The notes: generated from the sequence alone by a model not told the origin. DNA of 64,000 nt from an uncultured candidate division WWE3 bacterium (GCA_938004185.1 CALKWN010000065.1:620001-684000), one strand, 5' to 3'; numbered from the stretch's first letter, positions 35,941 through 43,192 are shown. Translations and numbers: made by a program.

Positions 35941-36028
35941 CACAAGTGAAAAAAAACAAACACTCACTGGCACAGTGAGTCCAGCCCAACACACAGACCG
36001 CCAGTTTTAAATGAGGCGGTATTTTTGT
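35941..36028 (+). ncRNA. Putative ~88-nt small RNA ending in a terminator
   Basis: Begins at the start predicted for the CIRCE-type promoter. Contains hairpin ACTCACTG-GCA-CAGTGAGT (35962-35980), then ACCGCC, twelve bases, GGCGGT and ATTTTTGT (35997-36028), a terminator. No ORF of note. It may be an independent sRNA, or the terminator may be an attenuator for what follows. Confidence 0.5.
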
Positions 36029-36050
36029 AACTGCAGGCACATGAACAACT

Positions 36051-36330
36051 GAAGATTGAAAGGATACGCTGGTAGGTAGCATCTCCTCAAGACGACAGAA
36101 CTTTACAGCACCAGGTTCGTTCGTACTTTTACGAACCTTTGAGAGGAGGTGTTTTTATGTTTAATCAAAAGGGTAAAAAAAGTAATCCCGCCACCGAAAT
36201 AGTAGAGGGATTCTTTTTTGACGAAGCGATAGGTCTATTTTTACCCAATAGACTGTTGAAACTACTTGTGAGACCGACAGCATAACATCTGGTAAGTAAC
36301 ACAGCAAGCCAGCGTATCCTTACAGTCTTT
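36051..36330 (+). ncRNA. Folded RNA domain closed by a 22-bp long-range helix
   Basis: 36051-36072 pairs with 36309-36330 over 22 positions with one mismatch and two G-U pairs (core AGGATACGCTGG/CCAGCGTATCCT). Inside, CATCTCCTC (36080-36088) pairs over nine positions with GAGGAGGTG (36143-36151), hiding the ribosome site of a 42-codon ORF. Hairpin AGGTTCGT/ACGAACCT (36113-36138) stacks within. Confidence 0.65.
36157..36285 (+). CDS. 42-residue peptide inside the folded RNA
   Basis: ATG follows GAGAGGAGG by about seven bases. The peptide begins MFNQKGKKSNPATEIVEGFF and ends RLLKLLVRPTA: polar N-terminus, hydrophobic middle, basic amphipathic end. No cysteines, no recognised family. Its ribosome site is base-paired with an upstream anti-Shine-Dalgarno, which argues that its translation is regulated and therefore real. 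Confidence 0.55.
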   Translation: MFNQKGKKSNPATEIVEGFFFDEAIGLFLPNRLLKLLVRPTA

Positions 36331-36571
36331 AATAAATAATATCACTAAATAAAACCGGACAAAACAAAAACATATGCTTTCTACCTAACTAGACTAAGAC
36401 AGGTATCAAACTTCGTATAAAAGCAACTATAGGGAGCCAATACTTTATATATTTACAAAGTACCCCCTAAACTTGCTACAAGACCCCATACATGCTATTA
36501 CTACCTCAAATACAAGAAAAAACCATCCGGATTCGGTTCTTTCTTATAATTCCAAGCGAAGGAGGTACAAA

Positions 36572-36721
36572 ATGTTCTTAGCACCCGAGGATTACAACGT
36601 GATGCCGGCGGAGATGCGTGAAGGAAACTCGACATGCCCTCAGGGTTCGCAATGCATGTGCCAATGTCCCTGCAATTGTCGAAACACTACTGAGGTAAAC
36701 CCTTCCACACAGGTTCGGTAA
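36572..36721 (+). CDS. Six-cysteine RiPP precursor peptide
   Basis: 49 residues starting MFLAPEDYNVMPAEMREGNS, preceded by GGAGG six bases before ATG. Six cysteines are packed at 22, 28, 30, 32, 34 and 36, mostly as alternating CxC, in a Pro/Gln/Asn-rich core; the first 21 residues look like a leader and the last 13 like a follower. The next gene is a radical SAM/SPASM enzyme, so the peptide is probably the substrate of thioether (sactipeptide/ranthipeptide, SCIFF-like) crosslinking. TATAAT at 36545-36550 is its likely -10. Confidence 0.8.
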   Translation: MFLAPEDYNVMPAEMREGNSTCPQGSQCMCQCPCNCRNTTEVNPSTQVR

Positions 36722-36731
36722 GCATTACGGG

Positions 36732-36781
36732 GAGAGGACTACGATAATAAACCGGATAAATTATTCGTAGTTCTCTCTTTT
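36732..36781 (+). terminator. Attenuator hairpin between precursor and maturase
   Basis: GAGAGGACTACGA (36732-36744) pairs with TCGTAGTTCTCTC (36765-36777) over 13 positions with one G-T, followed by TTTT. Partial termination here would make more precursor mRNA than enzyme mRNA, as is common in RiPP operons. Confidence 0.85.
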
Positions 36782-36824
36782 GCACTTTAACTTTCTAATA
36801 CCCAATACTAATTTGGAGGTCACC

Positions 36825-38159
36825 ATGAACTTAGCATTATCTTCCTATACACACCTGCTAAAAGTAGACGAAGCAACGTATGCTCTTTTAAACGCTTTGT
36901 GGCTTCGTGTAGTCTTTCTGCAGGAACCGTACGTGTCCGTTATGCAAGAATCTTTGAAACACGGGCAATTACCACAAGCAACACCCAACGATATTGAAGA
37001 GAAAACGTGGGAACTCTTCAAAGATTTACTTAAAAAAGAAATGTTTCTGGACCCGGTTGAGGACATTATTCACCTACAAAAAGTGCGTGAAGAAATGGAA
37101 CAAGAACACATTTCCATAATGTATTTGATACTTTCAAATAATTGCAACTTGCGCTGCGAATATTGCTATCTACATGAATTGCTTACACCAAAAGTCCAAA
37201 ATGCACCGATGTATATGAGCGTTGAAACAATGAACAAAGCAATTGATTATTTTGCTGACTTGGTTAACGGAGTCATTGCTCACCCCCAAATTGTACTTTA
37301 TGGAGGCGAACCTACGCTTAATCCAAACATGGAATACCTAATAAAACTGGTCTATGAAAAAATCCTGGGGGTCAATATATCTCTCGTAACAAATGGGACA
37401 CTCATAACAAAGGACTTAGCAGAAATTCTTGCTAAATATCACATAAATGTAGGTGTCTCCATTGACGGGCCACAGAAAATACACGATACAAATCGCAAGT
37501 TCCACAATGGGCGCGGCTCTTTTGAAGAAGCCCTTAAGGGTTACAAAACCCTGTTGGAAAAAGGCGCTCTGGCGGGGATATCCTGCACAATTACAATGCA
37601 AAACGCACCGACTCTGGTGGATACAATGCACTGGCTATTGGATGAACAGGGAGTCCTAGGCATAGATTTCAATTTGTTAATCGATGAAGAATCCTCGGAA
37701 TACCCGGAAATAGCCACCAAAGGACTCATGGAATGCTATGAGCTGGCAAAACAACGCGGTTTGCCACTGGAACGTGTGCTAAGAAGAGTACAACCATTCT
37801 CTGAGGGACGATTGAACTTACACGACTGCGGCGGCACAGGAAACCAAATCGTAATAACCACAGATGGTAGAGTGGGAATTTGTCAGGGGTTCCTAAATTC
37901 GGGCGATTTTTTCTTTCCCTTGGAAGAAATTAAGGACCCGAATACACACCCACTTTGGGCTGAATGGCGGAAACGCTCACCAATTAACATTGATGGGTGC
38001 CATTCTTGTCCTGCCTTTGGTATTTGCGGTGGCGGATGTTTCTACGGTCCTTACACCCGACACGGCTCCATAATGAAACTAGATCCGGTACATTGTACGC
38101 ACGTGCTAGCAACGCTGGATGTTATTCTCAAAGATTTATGGAAAAAGCAGAGAGGATAA
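36825..38159 (+). CDS. Radical SAM/SPASM peptide maturase
   Basis: 444 residues from MNLALSSYTH, preceded by TTGGAGG. An N-terminal ~90-residue helical region, possibly substrate-binding, precedes the radical SAM barrel. It has Cys107-x3-Cys111-x2-Cys114 for the SAM-binding [4Fe-4S] cluster and LYGGEPTLNP. The SPASM tail has seven cysteines: 335, 353, 392, 395, 401, 405 and 424. These fit C-x12-G-x4-C and C-x2-C-x5-C-x3-C-x18-C, enough for two auxiliary clusters. Such enzymes form thioether bonds between peptide cysteines and acceptor carbons. The frame opens 15 codons earlier at TTG, inside the attenuator. Confidence 0.93.
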   Translation: MNLALSSYTHLLKVDEATYALLNALWLRVVFLQEPYVSVMQESLKHGQLPQATPNDIEEKTWELFKDLLKKEMFLDPVEDIIHLQKVREEMEQEHISIMYLILSNNCNLRCEYCYLHELLTPKVQNAPMYMSVETMNKAIDYFADLVNGVIAHPQIVLYGGEPTLNPNMEYLIKLVYEKILGVNISLVTNGTLITKDLAEILAKYHINVGVSIDGPQKIHDTNRKFHNGRGSFEEALKGYKTLLEKGALAGISCTITMQNAPTLVDTMHWLLDEQGVLGIDFNLLIDEESSEYPEIATKGLMECYELAKQRGLPLERVLRRVQPFSEGRLNLHDCGGTGNQIVITTDGRVGICQGFLNSGDFFFPLEEIKDPNTHPLWAEWRKRSPINIDGCHSCPAFGICGGGCFYGPYTRHGSIMKLDPVHCTHVLATLDVILKDLWKKQRG

Positions 38160-38165
38160 CTAAAA

Positions 38166-38208
38166 AGAATTGTACTGCTCTACATACCCCACGGGGCAGT
38201 ACAATTCT
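38166..38208. terminator. Hairpin between convergent genes
   Basis: AGAATTGTACTGC (38166-38178) and GCAGTACAATTCT (38196-38208) form a perfect 13-bp stem between the maturase and the convergent gene. There is no T-run, so it may act as a transcript end stabiliser or a weak bidirectional terminator. Confidence 0.6.
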
Positions 38209-38212
38209 CACA

Positions 38213-38950
38213 CTAACTATCCTTAGAACTCTCTTTAAACCATTTAATTCCATTGCTCAAATATTCATTGAAGGTTTCTCTATTTATAAAAAGGTCTTTT
38301 AATAAATCTTTTGCTTTTTGTAAGTGTGGATAATTATACAGATAAGAATCATAGCCTCTGAGGTGTCTGGGCCATAATTCGTTTAATGTGGTATCTAGTC
38401 CCAAGATTGCGTTCGAGGTTATTTCATTCAGTCCCCAATAATAAAAGTTTTCGTCTTTTTCTGCCTCTTCTCCAAACCTTTCATACAAAATAGACCATAT
38501 GTGCGATATTAATATTTCATGTGCTGTAATACGAGCATGTTCCCCAGTAGGAACAAAAAGACCTCTTAAAACCTTATCTTCTCCAAAACTACTAACGCCC
38601 GTATTAAAAGGACTTAAGACAACAAAGAACTTATCATGGAACCAATTGTGCGAAGTTATCTCTGGAACCCTTTTAGAAAAAATGGTGTGTATTCCTGACC
38701 AGGTATGTGCATAACCTTTAAGTGCTTGTTTAAATTCTTGCTCCAGTGGTTGATATCTTTTTGAAACATAATTTTCGGCATACTGTTGAACCATGGAGTA
38801 ATCGGCTTCACCGGCAAGAGTATTAGCCACTTCCACTTCTATACCCATGCTTTTAGCGCGCGTTTCTCTTTCATTTGGGGCGCAATAAAACAACATAGAC
38901 CAAGTTATTCCGGCATCATATTTCGAATCTTTAATAAACTCTACCTGCAT
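38213..38950 (-). CDS. Unknown protein with peptidase-like HExxxxH motif
   Basis: 245 residues, soluble, no signal peptide. HARITAHEILISHIW (HExxxxH) followed about 25 residues later by YYWGLNEITSN resembles the metal site of gluzincin-like peptidases, except that the spacing is HE-x4-H rather than HExxH. Convergent with the RiPP maturase. Peptide processing is a possible role but there is no direct evidence. Confidence 0.55.
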   Translation of the reverse strand: MQVEFIKDSKYDAGITWSMLFYCAPNERETRAKSMGIEVEVANTLAGEADYSMVQQYAENYVSKRYQPLEQEFKQALKGYAHTWSGIHTIFSKRVPEITSHNWFHDKFFVVLSPFNTGVSSFGEDKVLRGLFVPTGEHARITAHEILISHIWSILYERFGEEAEKDENFYYWGLNEITSNAILGLDTTLNELWPRHLRGYDSYLYNYPHLQKAKDLLKDLFINRETFNEYLSNGIKWFKESSKDS

Positions 38951-39097
38951 AATGTTATTTTATCACTCAAACCCAGTAATAAACTGGATTGCAAATATTA
39001 ACGAAATGGTACTAGATATCGTTTTTTTTTTATAAAGAAGTATCACCGAACAAAAAGGTTATATTTCTAATAAAGTTCTGAATGGGGAGCCACACAT

Positions 39098-39136
39098 ACA
39101 CTATAGGTTGACAAAATGGGGTGGGAGGGGTAGAAT
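39098..39136 (+). promoter_or_regulatory. Promoter with shared ACACTATAGGTTGAC element, copy 2
   Basis: ACACTATAGGTTGAC (39098-39112) contributes the -35 TTGACA (39108-39113), followed by 17 bases and TAGAAT (39131-39136). Drives the cold-shock domain gene, leaving a leader of about 57 bases. The rest of 38951-39097 holds no gene. Confidence 0.85.
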
Positions 39137-39199
39137 TATCCCTTAGTCAAGCAACCGCGTAAATTTCTATGCGGATTAATCCAAAATAAGGAGATTGAA

Positions 39200-39766
39200 A
39201 TGACCGTTTTGTTTGGTTCCGTTAAGTTCTATAGCGAAAAGGGGTTTGGCTTTATCAGCCTTGATAAACCCCAAGATTTATTTTTCCATATCAAAAACTA
39301 CTCAAAACCCGTTGCAACTGAGCGTGGTGTAGTTTTTGAACGCGTATATAAAAACTCTGTTCGTTACCCTCAGCCGGGGGATTCCGTAGCATTTGAAATG
39401 ACTATGGGGAACAGGGGTTTTGTCGCAAACCCTTGGTGTTATACCGAGGATTACCATAAAGCTTTGGAAATCTTCGAAAAATGGCCGCAACCACAACGGT
39501 ACAGAGTCGTTACGGTCCACGATCAGATCCACATAAGTGGGTTTGTTGGCGAACCTCACGTAACGTGGGGCGGTGAAAAAGGAGGTACGTTTGAGGAACT
39601 CTGTAGAACGTATCCCCGGGATCGTTATGACAAATTACAGTATTTTGGTCATGACGACTTCAATGCAACACACTACATCCAGCAATTAAAGGATGGAAAG
39701 TGGGTTAACATCGAAGACCCGAGACCGTATGTGGAAGATCGGTATAGATCCAGACGTCGCTGGTAA
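39200..39766 (+). CDS. Cold-shock domain protein with C-terminal extension
   Basis: 188 residues. The N-terminal ~75 are a cold-shock domain: GSVKFYSEKGFGFISLDKPQDLFFHI with RNP1 (KGFGFI) and an RNP2-like DLFFHI. The usual protein is 66-70 residues; here a lengthened loop and a C-terminal domain of about 110 residues with many aromatic residues and a basic RYRSRRRW tail are added. CSD proteins bind single-stranded RNA or DNA. Shine-Dalgarno AAGGAG precedes the ATG. It shares its promoter motif with two envelope-type genes. Confidence 0.85.
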   Translation: MTVLFGSVKFYSEKGFGFISLDKPQDLFFHIKNYSKPVATERGVVFERVYKNSVRYPQPGDSVAFEMTMGNRGFVANPWCYTEDYHKALEIFEKWPQPQRYRVVTVHDQIHISGFVGEPHVTWGGEKGGTFEELCRTYPRDRYDKLQYFGHDDFNATHYIQQLKDGKWVNIEDPRPYVEDRYRSRRRW

Positions 39767-39785
39767 ATGGTAAAGGGGGGAAAGC

Positions 39786-39962
39786 ATGAAAGCGGTAATA
39801 ATTATGGCAATAGCCATAGTGTTAGACGCCGTGCTGGTTGTTGTGTACACAACTGCGTACATAAACAGCCCTGAGAACGGGAATAATCTTTTGCTAGCAA
39901 TTTTCTGGTTTGCGCTTTATATAGGTAACGTAGTGCGCATATACCACTACAAAAACAGATAA
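39786..39962 (+). CDS. Small two-helix membrane protein
   Basis: 58 residues, MKAVIIMAIAIVLDAVLVVV opening a first helix (2-22) and a second near 34-50, ending YHYKNR. AAGGGGGG precedes the ATG. It lies 19 bases after the cold-shock gene, probably in the same transcript, before a terminator. No family recognised. Confidence 0.65.
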   Translation: MKAVIIMAIAIVLDAVLVVVYTTAYINSPENGNNLLLAIFWFALYIGNVVRIYHYKNR

Positions 39963-39975
39963 ACCTAACAACCCG

Positions 39976-40025
39976 CCGCCGTAAGGAAGTGTGCAAACAC
40001 AACCCCAAGGCGGCTTTTTCTTTTC
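39976..40025 (+). terminator. Rho-independent terminator
   Basis: GCCGCC (39976-39981) pairs with GGCGGC (40010-40015), followed by TTTTTCTTTT, with an inner GTGT/ACAC hairpin. Ends the cold-shock transcript. Confidence 0.85.
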
Positions 40026-40128
40026 TAAAACTCATACATTAACAACCGCTCACAAAAACTTAAAATCCTGTTGTCGCTGTTAATAAAAAATAAAGCCCAT
40101 CATCGCAGTCATAGTCTATAATTTTCAC

Positions 40129-40677
40129 ATGAACAAAATATTCATAATAGGTCTGGCCGGCTCCGGTAAAACCTTCCTGGCAAACAAACTAAAAAACAGA
40201 CTTAACTACCCTACCTATACGACCGATTGGATACTATATGAAAAGGACACCGACCTTAAAAGAATAAAACTTTCCGAAAAAGAGTACCTGAAGAATATCG
40301 ACAAAATCCTAGCTCAAAATAAATGGATTGTAGAAGGCGTGCATTACTTTGAAAAAATTGCGCTCGATGCTGATTTAATACTTTTTCTCGACACACCTAT
40401 TTACAAAAATATTTTGGGAATAATCAGGAGGTATTTAACCGATAAGGAATATAGAAAAACTTATAAACTTCGTGATTCTCTAGCCCTGATACATAAAACT
40501 GTCGCCGGCTACTATTCAACTCCTAAAGAAGAGCTTTTATACTATCCGAAATACAAAGGTAGAAAAAAGTACCAAAAAGTTTTGGAAAAACACAGGGGTA
40601 AGGTTAAGGTTGTGAGAAATATACAAACCTATCTGAAAAGTCCGGATCCCCCCCCCATCCTAGTAAATAATACTTGA
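40129..40677 (+). CDS. P-loop nucleotide kinase (adenylate kinase/FlaR-like)
   Basis: 182 residues. Walker A GLAGSGKT at about 7-14, then TDWILYEKD, WIVEGVHYF and LILFLDTP, the order seen in topology-modulation (FlaR-like) and small P-loop kinases. Substrate unknown. The last three bases overlap the next gene's promoter. Confidence 0.8.
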   Translation: MNKIFIIGLAGSGKTFLANKLKNRLNYPTYTTDWILYEKDTDLKRIKLSEKEYLKNIDKILAQNKWIVEGVHYFEKIALDADLILFLDTPIYKNILGIIRRYLTDKEYRKTYKLRDSLALIHKTVAGYYSTPKEELLYYPKYKGRKKYQKVLEKHRGKVKVVRNIQTYLKSPDPPPILVNNT

Positions 40678-40707
40678 CAAAATGTAAAGTAGTTATTACA
40701 TTGTAAT
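40674..40707 (+). promoter_or_regulatory. Promoter with overlapping operator for the DUF2178-HTH pair
   Basis: TTGACA (40674-40679), 17 bases, TACATT (40697-40702). Inverted repeat AATGTAA (40681-40687) with TTACATT (40696-40702), and ATTAC-ATT-GTAAT (40695-40707), overlap the -10. The HTH protein encoded downstream probably binds here. Confidence 0.6.
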
Positions 40708-40711
40708 AGAT

Positions 40712-41134
40712 ATGGATAGAAAAAAATATAAGCAAATGAGGGTTTTTATAGCCTTTTTCGTGGGATTGATTGTTTCTATAGCTTCCACAAGAGGGAGCTA
40801 TCTTTTGGCGGTAGCCGGAGTAGTTACCGGAATGGTCTTCATGGCTCTGGTTCGTTCTAAAGTAAAAATCCCGACAGACGAAAGAGAATTAGCTATTCAA
40901 GAAAAGGCGGCCAGAATGGCCTACGCAATATTTGCCCCGACTCTGGGTATAGCATCTTTCTTACTACTTCTCCCTTCAAAAGGGGGAATTTCTGTTTTCA
41001 GCAAAGGCGAGTGGCTATACATTGAATCTTTAGGAATGGTTTTTGCATACCTCGCACTTTTTTTAATTATCATCTACGCCATCTCGTATCATTTTTTTAA
41101 CAAAAAGCTCGGGGGCGGTGGTAATGAAAAATAA
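40712..41134 (+). CDS. DUF2178-like membrane protein
   Basis: 140 residues with four membrane helices (about 10-26, 30-46, 70-88, 105-128). The loop PTDERELAIQEKAARMAYAIF is the DUF2178 hallmark. Such proteins are nearly always encoded with a small HTH regulator, as here, where the genes overlap by 11 bases. Confidence 0.82.
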   Translation: MDRKKYKQMRVFIAFFVGLIVSIASTRGSYLLAVAGVVTGMVFMALVRSKVKIPTDERELAIQEKAARMAYAIFAPTLGIASFLLLLPSKGGISVFSKGEWLYIESLGMVFAYLALFLIIIYAISYHFFNKKLGGGGNEK

Positions 41135-41330
41135 ACTAAAGGTCTACCGGGCAATGCATAATCTAACTCAGGAGCAACTTGCGGATAAAATTAATGTGAG
41201 CAGACAAACCGTCATTGCTATTGAAAATGATAAATACCTCCCAACCCTAGGCCTTGCATTTAAAATCGCAAATTTATTTAAAGTTAAAATTGAGGATATT
41301 TTTTCATATGAAGAAAATAATGAAAATTAG
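41124..41330 (+). CDS. YozG-like HTH regulator
   Basis: 68 residues; a single XRE-type helix-turn-helix (MHNLTQEQLADKINVSRQTVIAIENDKYLPTLGLAFKIANLF), the length of the small YozG-like family. ATG at 41124 overlaps the end of the DUF2178 gene. Likely represses its own promoter at 40674. Confidence 0.88.
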   Translation: MKNKLKVYRAMHNLTQEQLADKINVSRQTVIAIENDKYLPTLGLAFKIANLFKVKIEDIFSYEENNEN

Positions 41331-41727
41331 AAACTCCCGGGAAAAGGTTTTTTACATAATCGCGATAGGCATAAGCATAACCTTTCTATTCTTATTTATA
41401 GGTTCTGTGTGGATCGGGTACGAAGCTAAAAATATTTGTCAGAACGCCAAGTGGCAATATAGCGGAGATTGTGTGGAAGCACTGATTACTCAACTAGACG
41501 ACCAACATCAGGGCTACAGAACAAGAAATCATGCTATTTGGGCACTCGGTCAATTCGGAGATTCACGCGCTCTGCCGATTCTTGAAAAATACTACACAGG
41601 AGTTATTCCCGACAGAGAACCTTTAGATGAAACAATAAGCCAGTATGAGTTGGAAAAAGCTATTAAACTGGTTGAGGGTGGAACTAATATTACATCGTGG
41701 CTTTGGCGCAGTGAGTTGTCTGAATAA
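41308..41727 (+). CDS. Membrane-anchored HEAT-repeat-like protein
   Basis: 139 residues from MKKIMKIRNSREK. An N-terminal helix (about 15-37), two cysteines in the extracytoplasmic domain (KNICQNAKW, GDCVEAL), and a HEAT-like pair of helices (RTRNHAIWALGQFGDSRALPILEKYY). Overlaps the HTH gene end by 23 bases, so it belongs to that transcript. Function unknown. Confidence 0.7.
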   Translation: MKKIMKIRNSREKVFYIIAIGISITFLFLFIGSVWIGYEAKNICQNAKWQYSGDCVEALITQLDDQHQGYRTRNHAIWALGQFGDSRALPILEKYYTGVIPDREPLDETISQYELEKAIKLVEGGTNITSWLWRSELSE

Positions 41728-41777
41728 TTTTCTGATACAATGAATTTAGTAAGGTCGCCGTTAGTCGCGAACCGTTT

Positions 41778-42245
41778 ATGAGCAAATTACTACTCGTAAT
41801 TCTTGTTTTAGGTGCCAGCGCACTAATTTTCTATATTGTCGCGGGGAATTCCAGCATTTTACCTCCCGAAGCAGAAATTGATGAAAATATTGATTACGAA
41901 ATGGTAAAGGAGGGTTTACAAGAACAGGGTAGAAGAACCGTTTATGGAAGCTGTAATGACATCCCCAATTCAAGCAATTGCATAGATTATGTAGGATCAA
42001 TGTGGAAGGACAACAACTCTGCAGAGTTAAATTGCGGCGAAGACAGAAATTTTTCTACCAACGCTTGCCCTTACTCACAACTCGGGGGTTGCCAGGCTAA
42101 CGGCGGAACTGTAATGGAGATAATCGCCTGGGTTTACGAAGAGGGGCCCGGACAGTACACCGAGGAAGTAGTAGCTGACGCCGCAAAAGCTTGCAATAGT
42201 ATTCCAAACGGAAAGTGGGTAACTCCGGAGAGTTTTTTGGAGTGA
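41778..42245 (+). CDS. Small secreted cysteine-containing protein
   Basis: 155 residues. N-terminal hydrophobic segment (about 4-22, signal or anchor). The exported part has six cysteines (GSCND, SNCID, LNCGE, NACPY, GGCQA, KACNS), an even number that suggests disulfides outside the cytoplasm. A TACAAT lies at 41736. No family recognised. Confidence 0.65.
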   Translation: MSKLLLVILVLGASALIFYIVAGNSSILPPEAEIDENIDYEMVKEGLQEQGRRTVYGSCNDIPNSSNCIDYVGSMWKDNNSAELNCGEDRNFSTNACPYSQLGGCQANGGTVMEIIAWVYEEGPGQYTEEVVADAAKACNSIPNGKWVTPESFLE

Positions 42246-42278
42246 TAAACCCCTGTTTTTACTTCAAGTACCCCGACC

Positions 42279-42307
42279 TTTACAAAGTAACATGTGTTTG
42301 CTACAAT
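42279..42307 (+). promoter_or_regulatory. Promoter of the zinc-ribbon/TPR gene
   Basis: TTTACA (42279-42284), 17 bases, TACAAT (42302-42307). The 80-base leader ends in AAAGGAGAT before the ATG. Confidence 0.65.
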
Positions 42308-42389
42308 AGCCATTGCTGCAATATCAAGTGTTGTAGTAAATAAATAAAAACCAAAAATAAAAACTGAATAGAAACGAAAGGAGATATAA

Positions 42390-43172
42390 ATGGAAGGCCA
42401 GAATTTGGTATCCAGACCTTGCGACTGGTGCAGTCGTGGTGGTGTTGTGGGGGATGGTAATGGGTGGTTCCGGGACAGTGACGTAGACTTCAGCAGTCGA
42501 GGTTACAGCGGAATTCCTGTATGCGGTGGTTGTGGAGGTCTTGGGGTGCAGTACGACACACCTGACTTCGCGCAAAGAACCAAACGCATAATGGAATTAC
42601 GTTTCGAGTTTCATCCAACGGATGCCCTACCCGATCCACCTGAAATACTGCTATACCTAACGCTTAAAAAACTCATAAAAGAAGTGAGGGATCTTGTGGA
42701 AAAATATCCGACAGAGAACAAAAGCTGTTATGCACAAGTAATTTCGGACGGCAGGCTTGATAAGGTTCTTGAGCTACTAAAAGTAGAAGTGGACGCCATG
42801 ATAGATACTTTGGAAAATGACGAGCCTCCTCCCGAAGCTGTAGAAATGCTTCCTGCTTTGAAAGCCGTTTACAGCGGTGAGGTGGACAAGGGACTGGAAT
42901 ACATGTTGAAAATTTTGGAAAATAATCCGAACGATTCATTGTATGTCCACGATTACGGTATTCTACTTTTACGGTTTAAGCGGGATGCGGAGGGCGCCTT
43001 AGCTCAATTTATCAAAGCAACAGAGCTAGAGCCGAAAAAAACCGATCATTTCTTTGATGTTATTAGGCTTTTGAGCTCTCTAGGCAGAAACGCCGAAGCG
43101 GAAGAATACCTGGAAAAAGCTAAAACTGCCCCTGATTATAAAGATGTTGTGACCGAAATGATCGGAGAATAA
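42390..43172 (+). CDS. Zinc-ribbon plus TPR protein
   Basis: 260 residues, cytoplasmic. The first 60 hold two CxxC pairs (CDWC at about 11-14, CGGC at about 46-49) in a Gly-rich setting like a DnaJ-type zinc finger. After a helical middle come TPR-like repeats from about 145 on (GEVDKGLEYMLKILENNPNDS; GALAQFIKATELEPK; NAEAEEYLEKAKTAPD). No J domain. Probably an adaptor for protein or RNA contacts. Confidence 0.7.
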   Translation: MEGQNLVSRPCDWCSRGGVVGDGNGWFRDSDVDFSSRGYSGIPVCGGCGGLGVQYDTPDFAQRTKRIMELRFEFHPTDALPDPPEILLYLTLKKLIKEVRDLVEKYPTENKSCYAQVISDGRLDKVLELLKVEVDAMIDTLENDEPPPEAVEMLPALKAVYSGEVDKGLEYMLKILENNPNDSLYVHDYGILLLRFKRDAEGALAQFIKATELEPKKTDHFFDVIRLLSSLGRNAEAEEYLEKAKTAPDYKDVVTEMIGE

Positions 43173-43192
43173 ATCGATCAGAATTAAGCAAT

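Noticed and set aside
36051..36330. MITE or IS-like element defined by the 22-bp inverted repeat
   Set aside because: No target-site duplication, no transposase, G-U pairs in the helix, and a ribosome-site-sequestering helix inside favour an RNA structure.
39802..40035. 77-codon minus-strand ORF opposite the 58-residue membrane peptide
   Set aside because: Runs antisense through the terminator hairpin and has no start signal; the plus-strand ORF has a Shine-Dalgarno and membrane-protein pattern.
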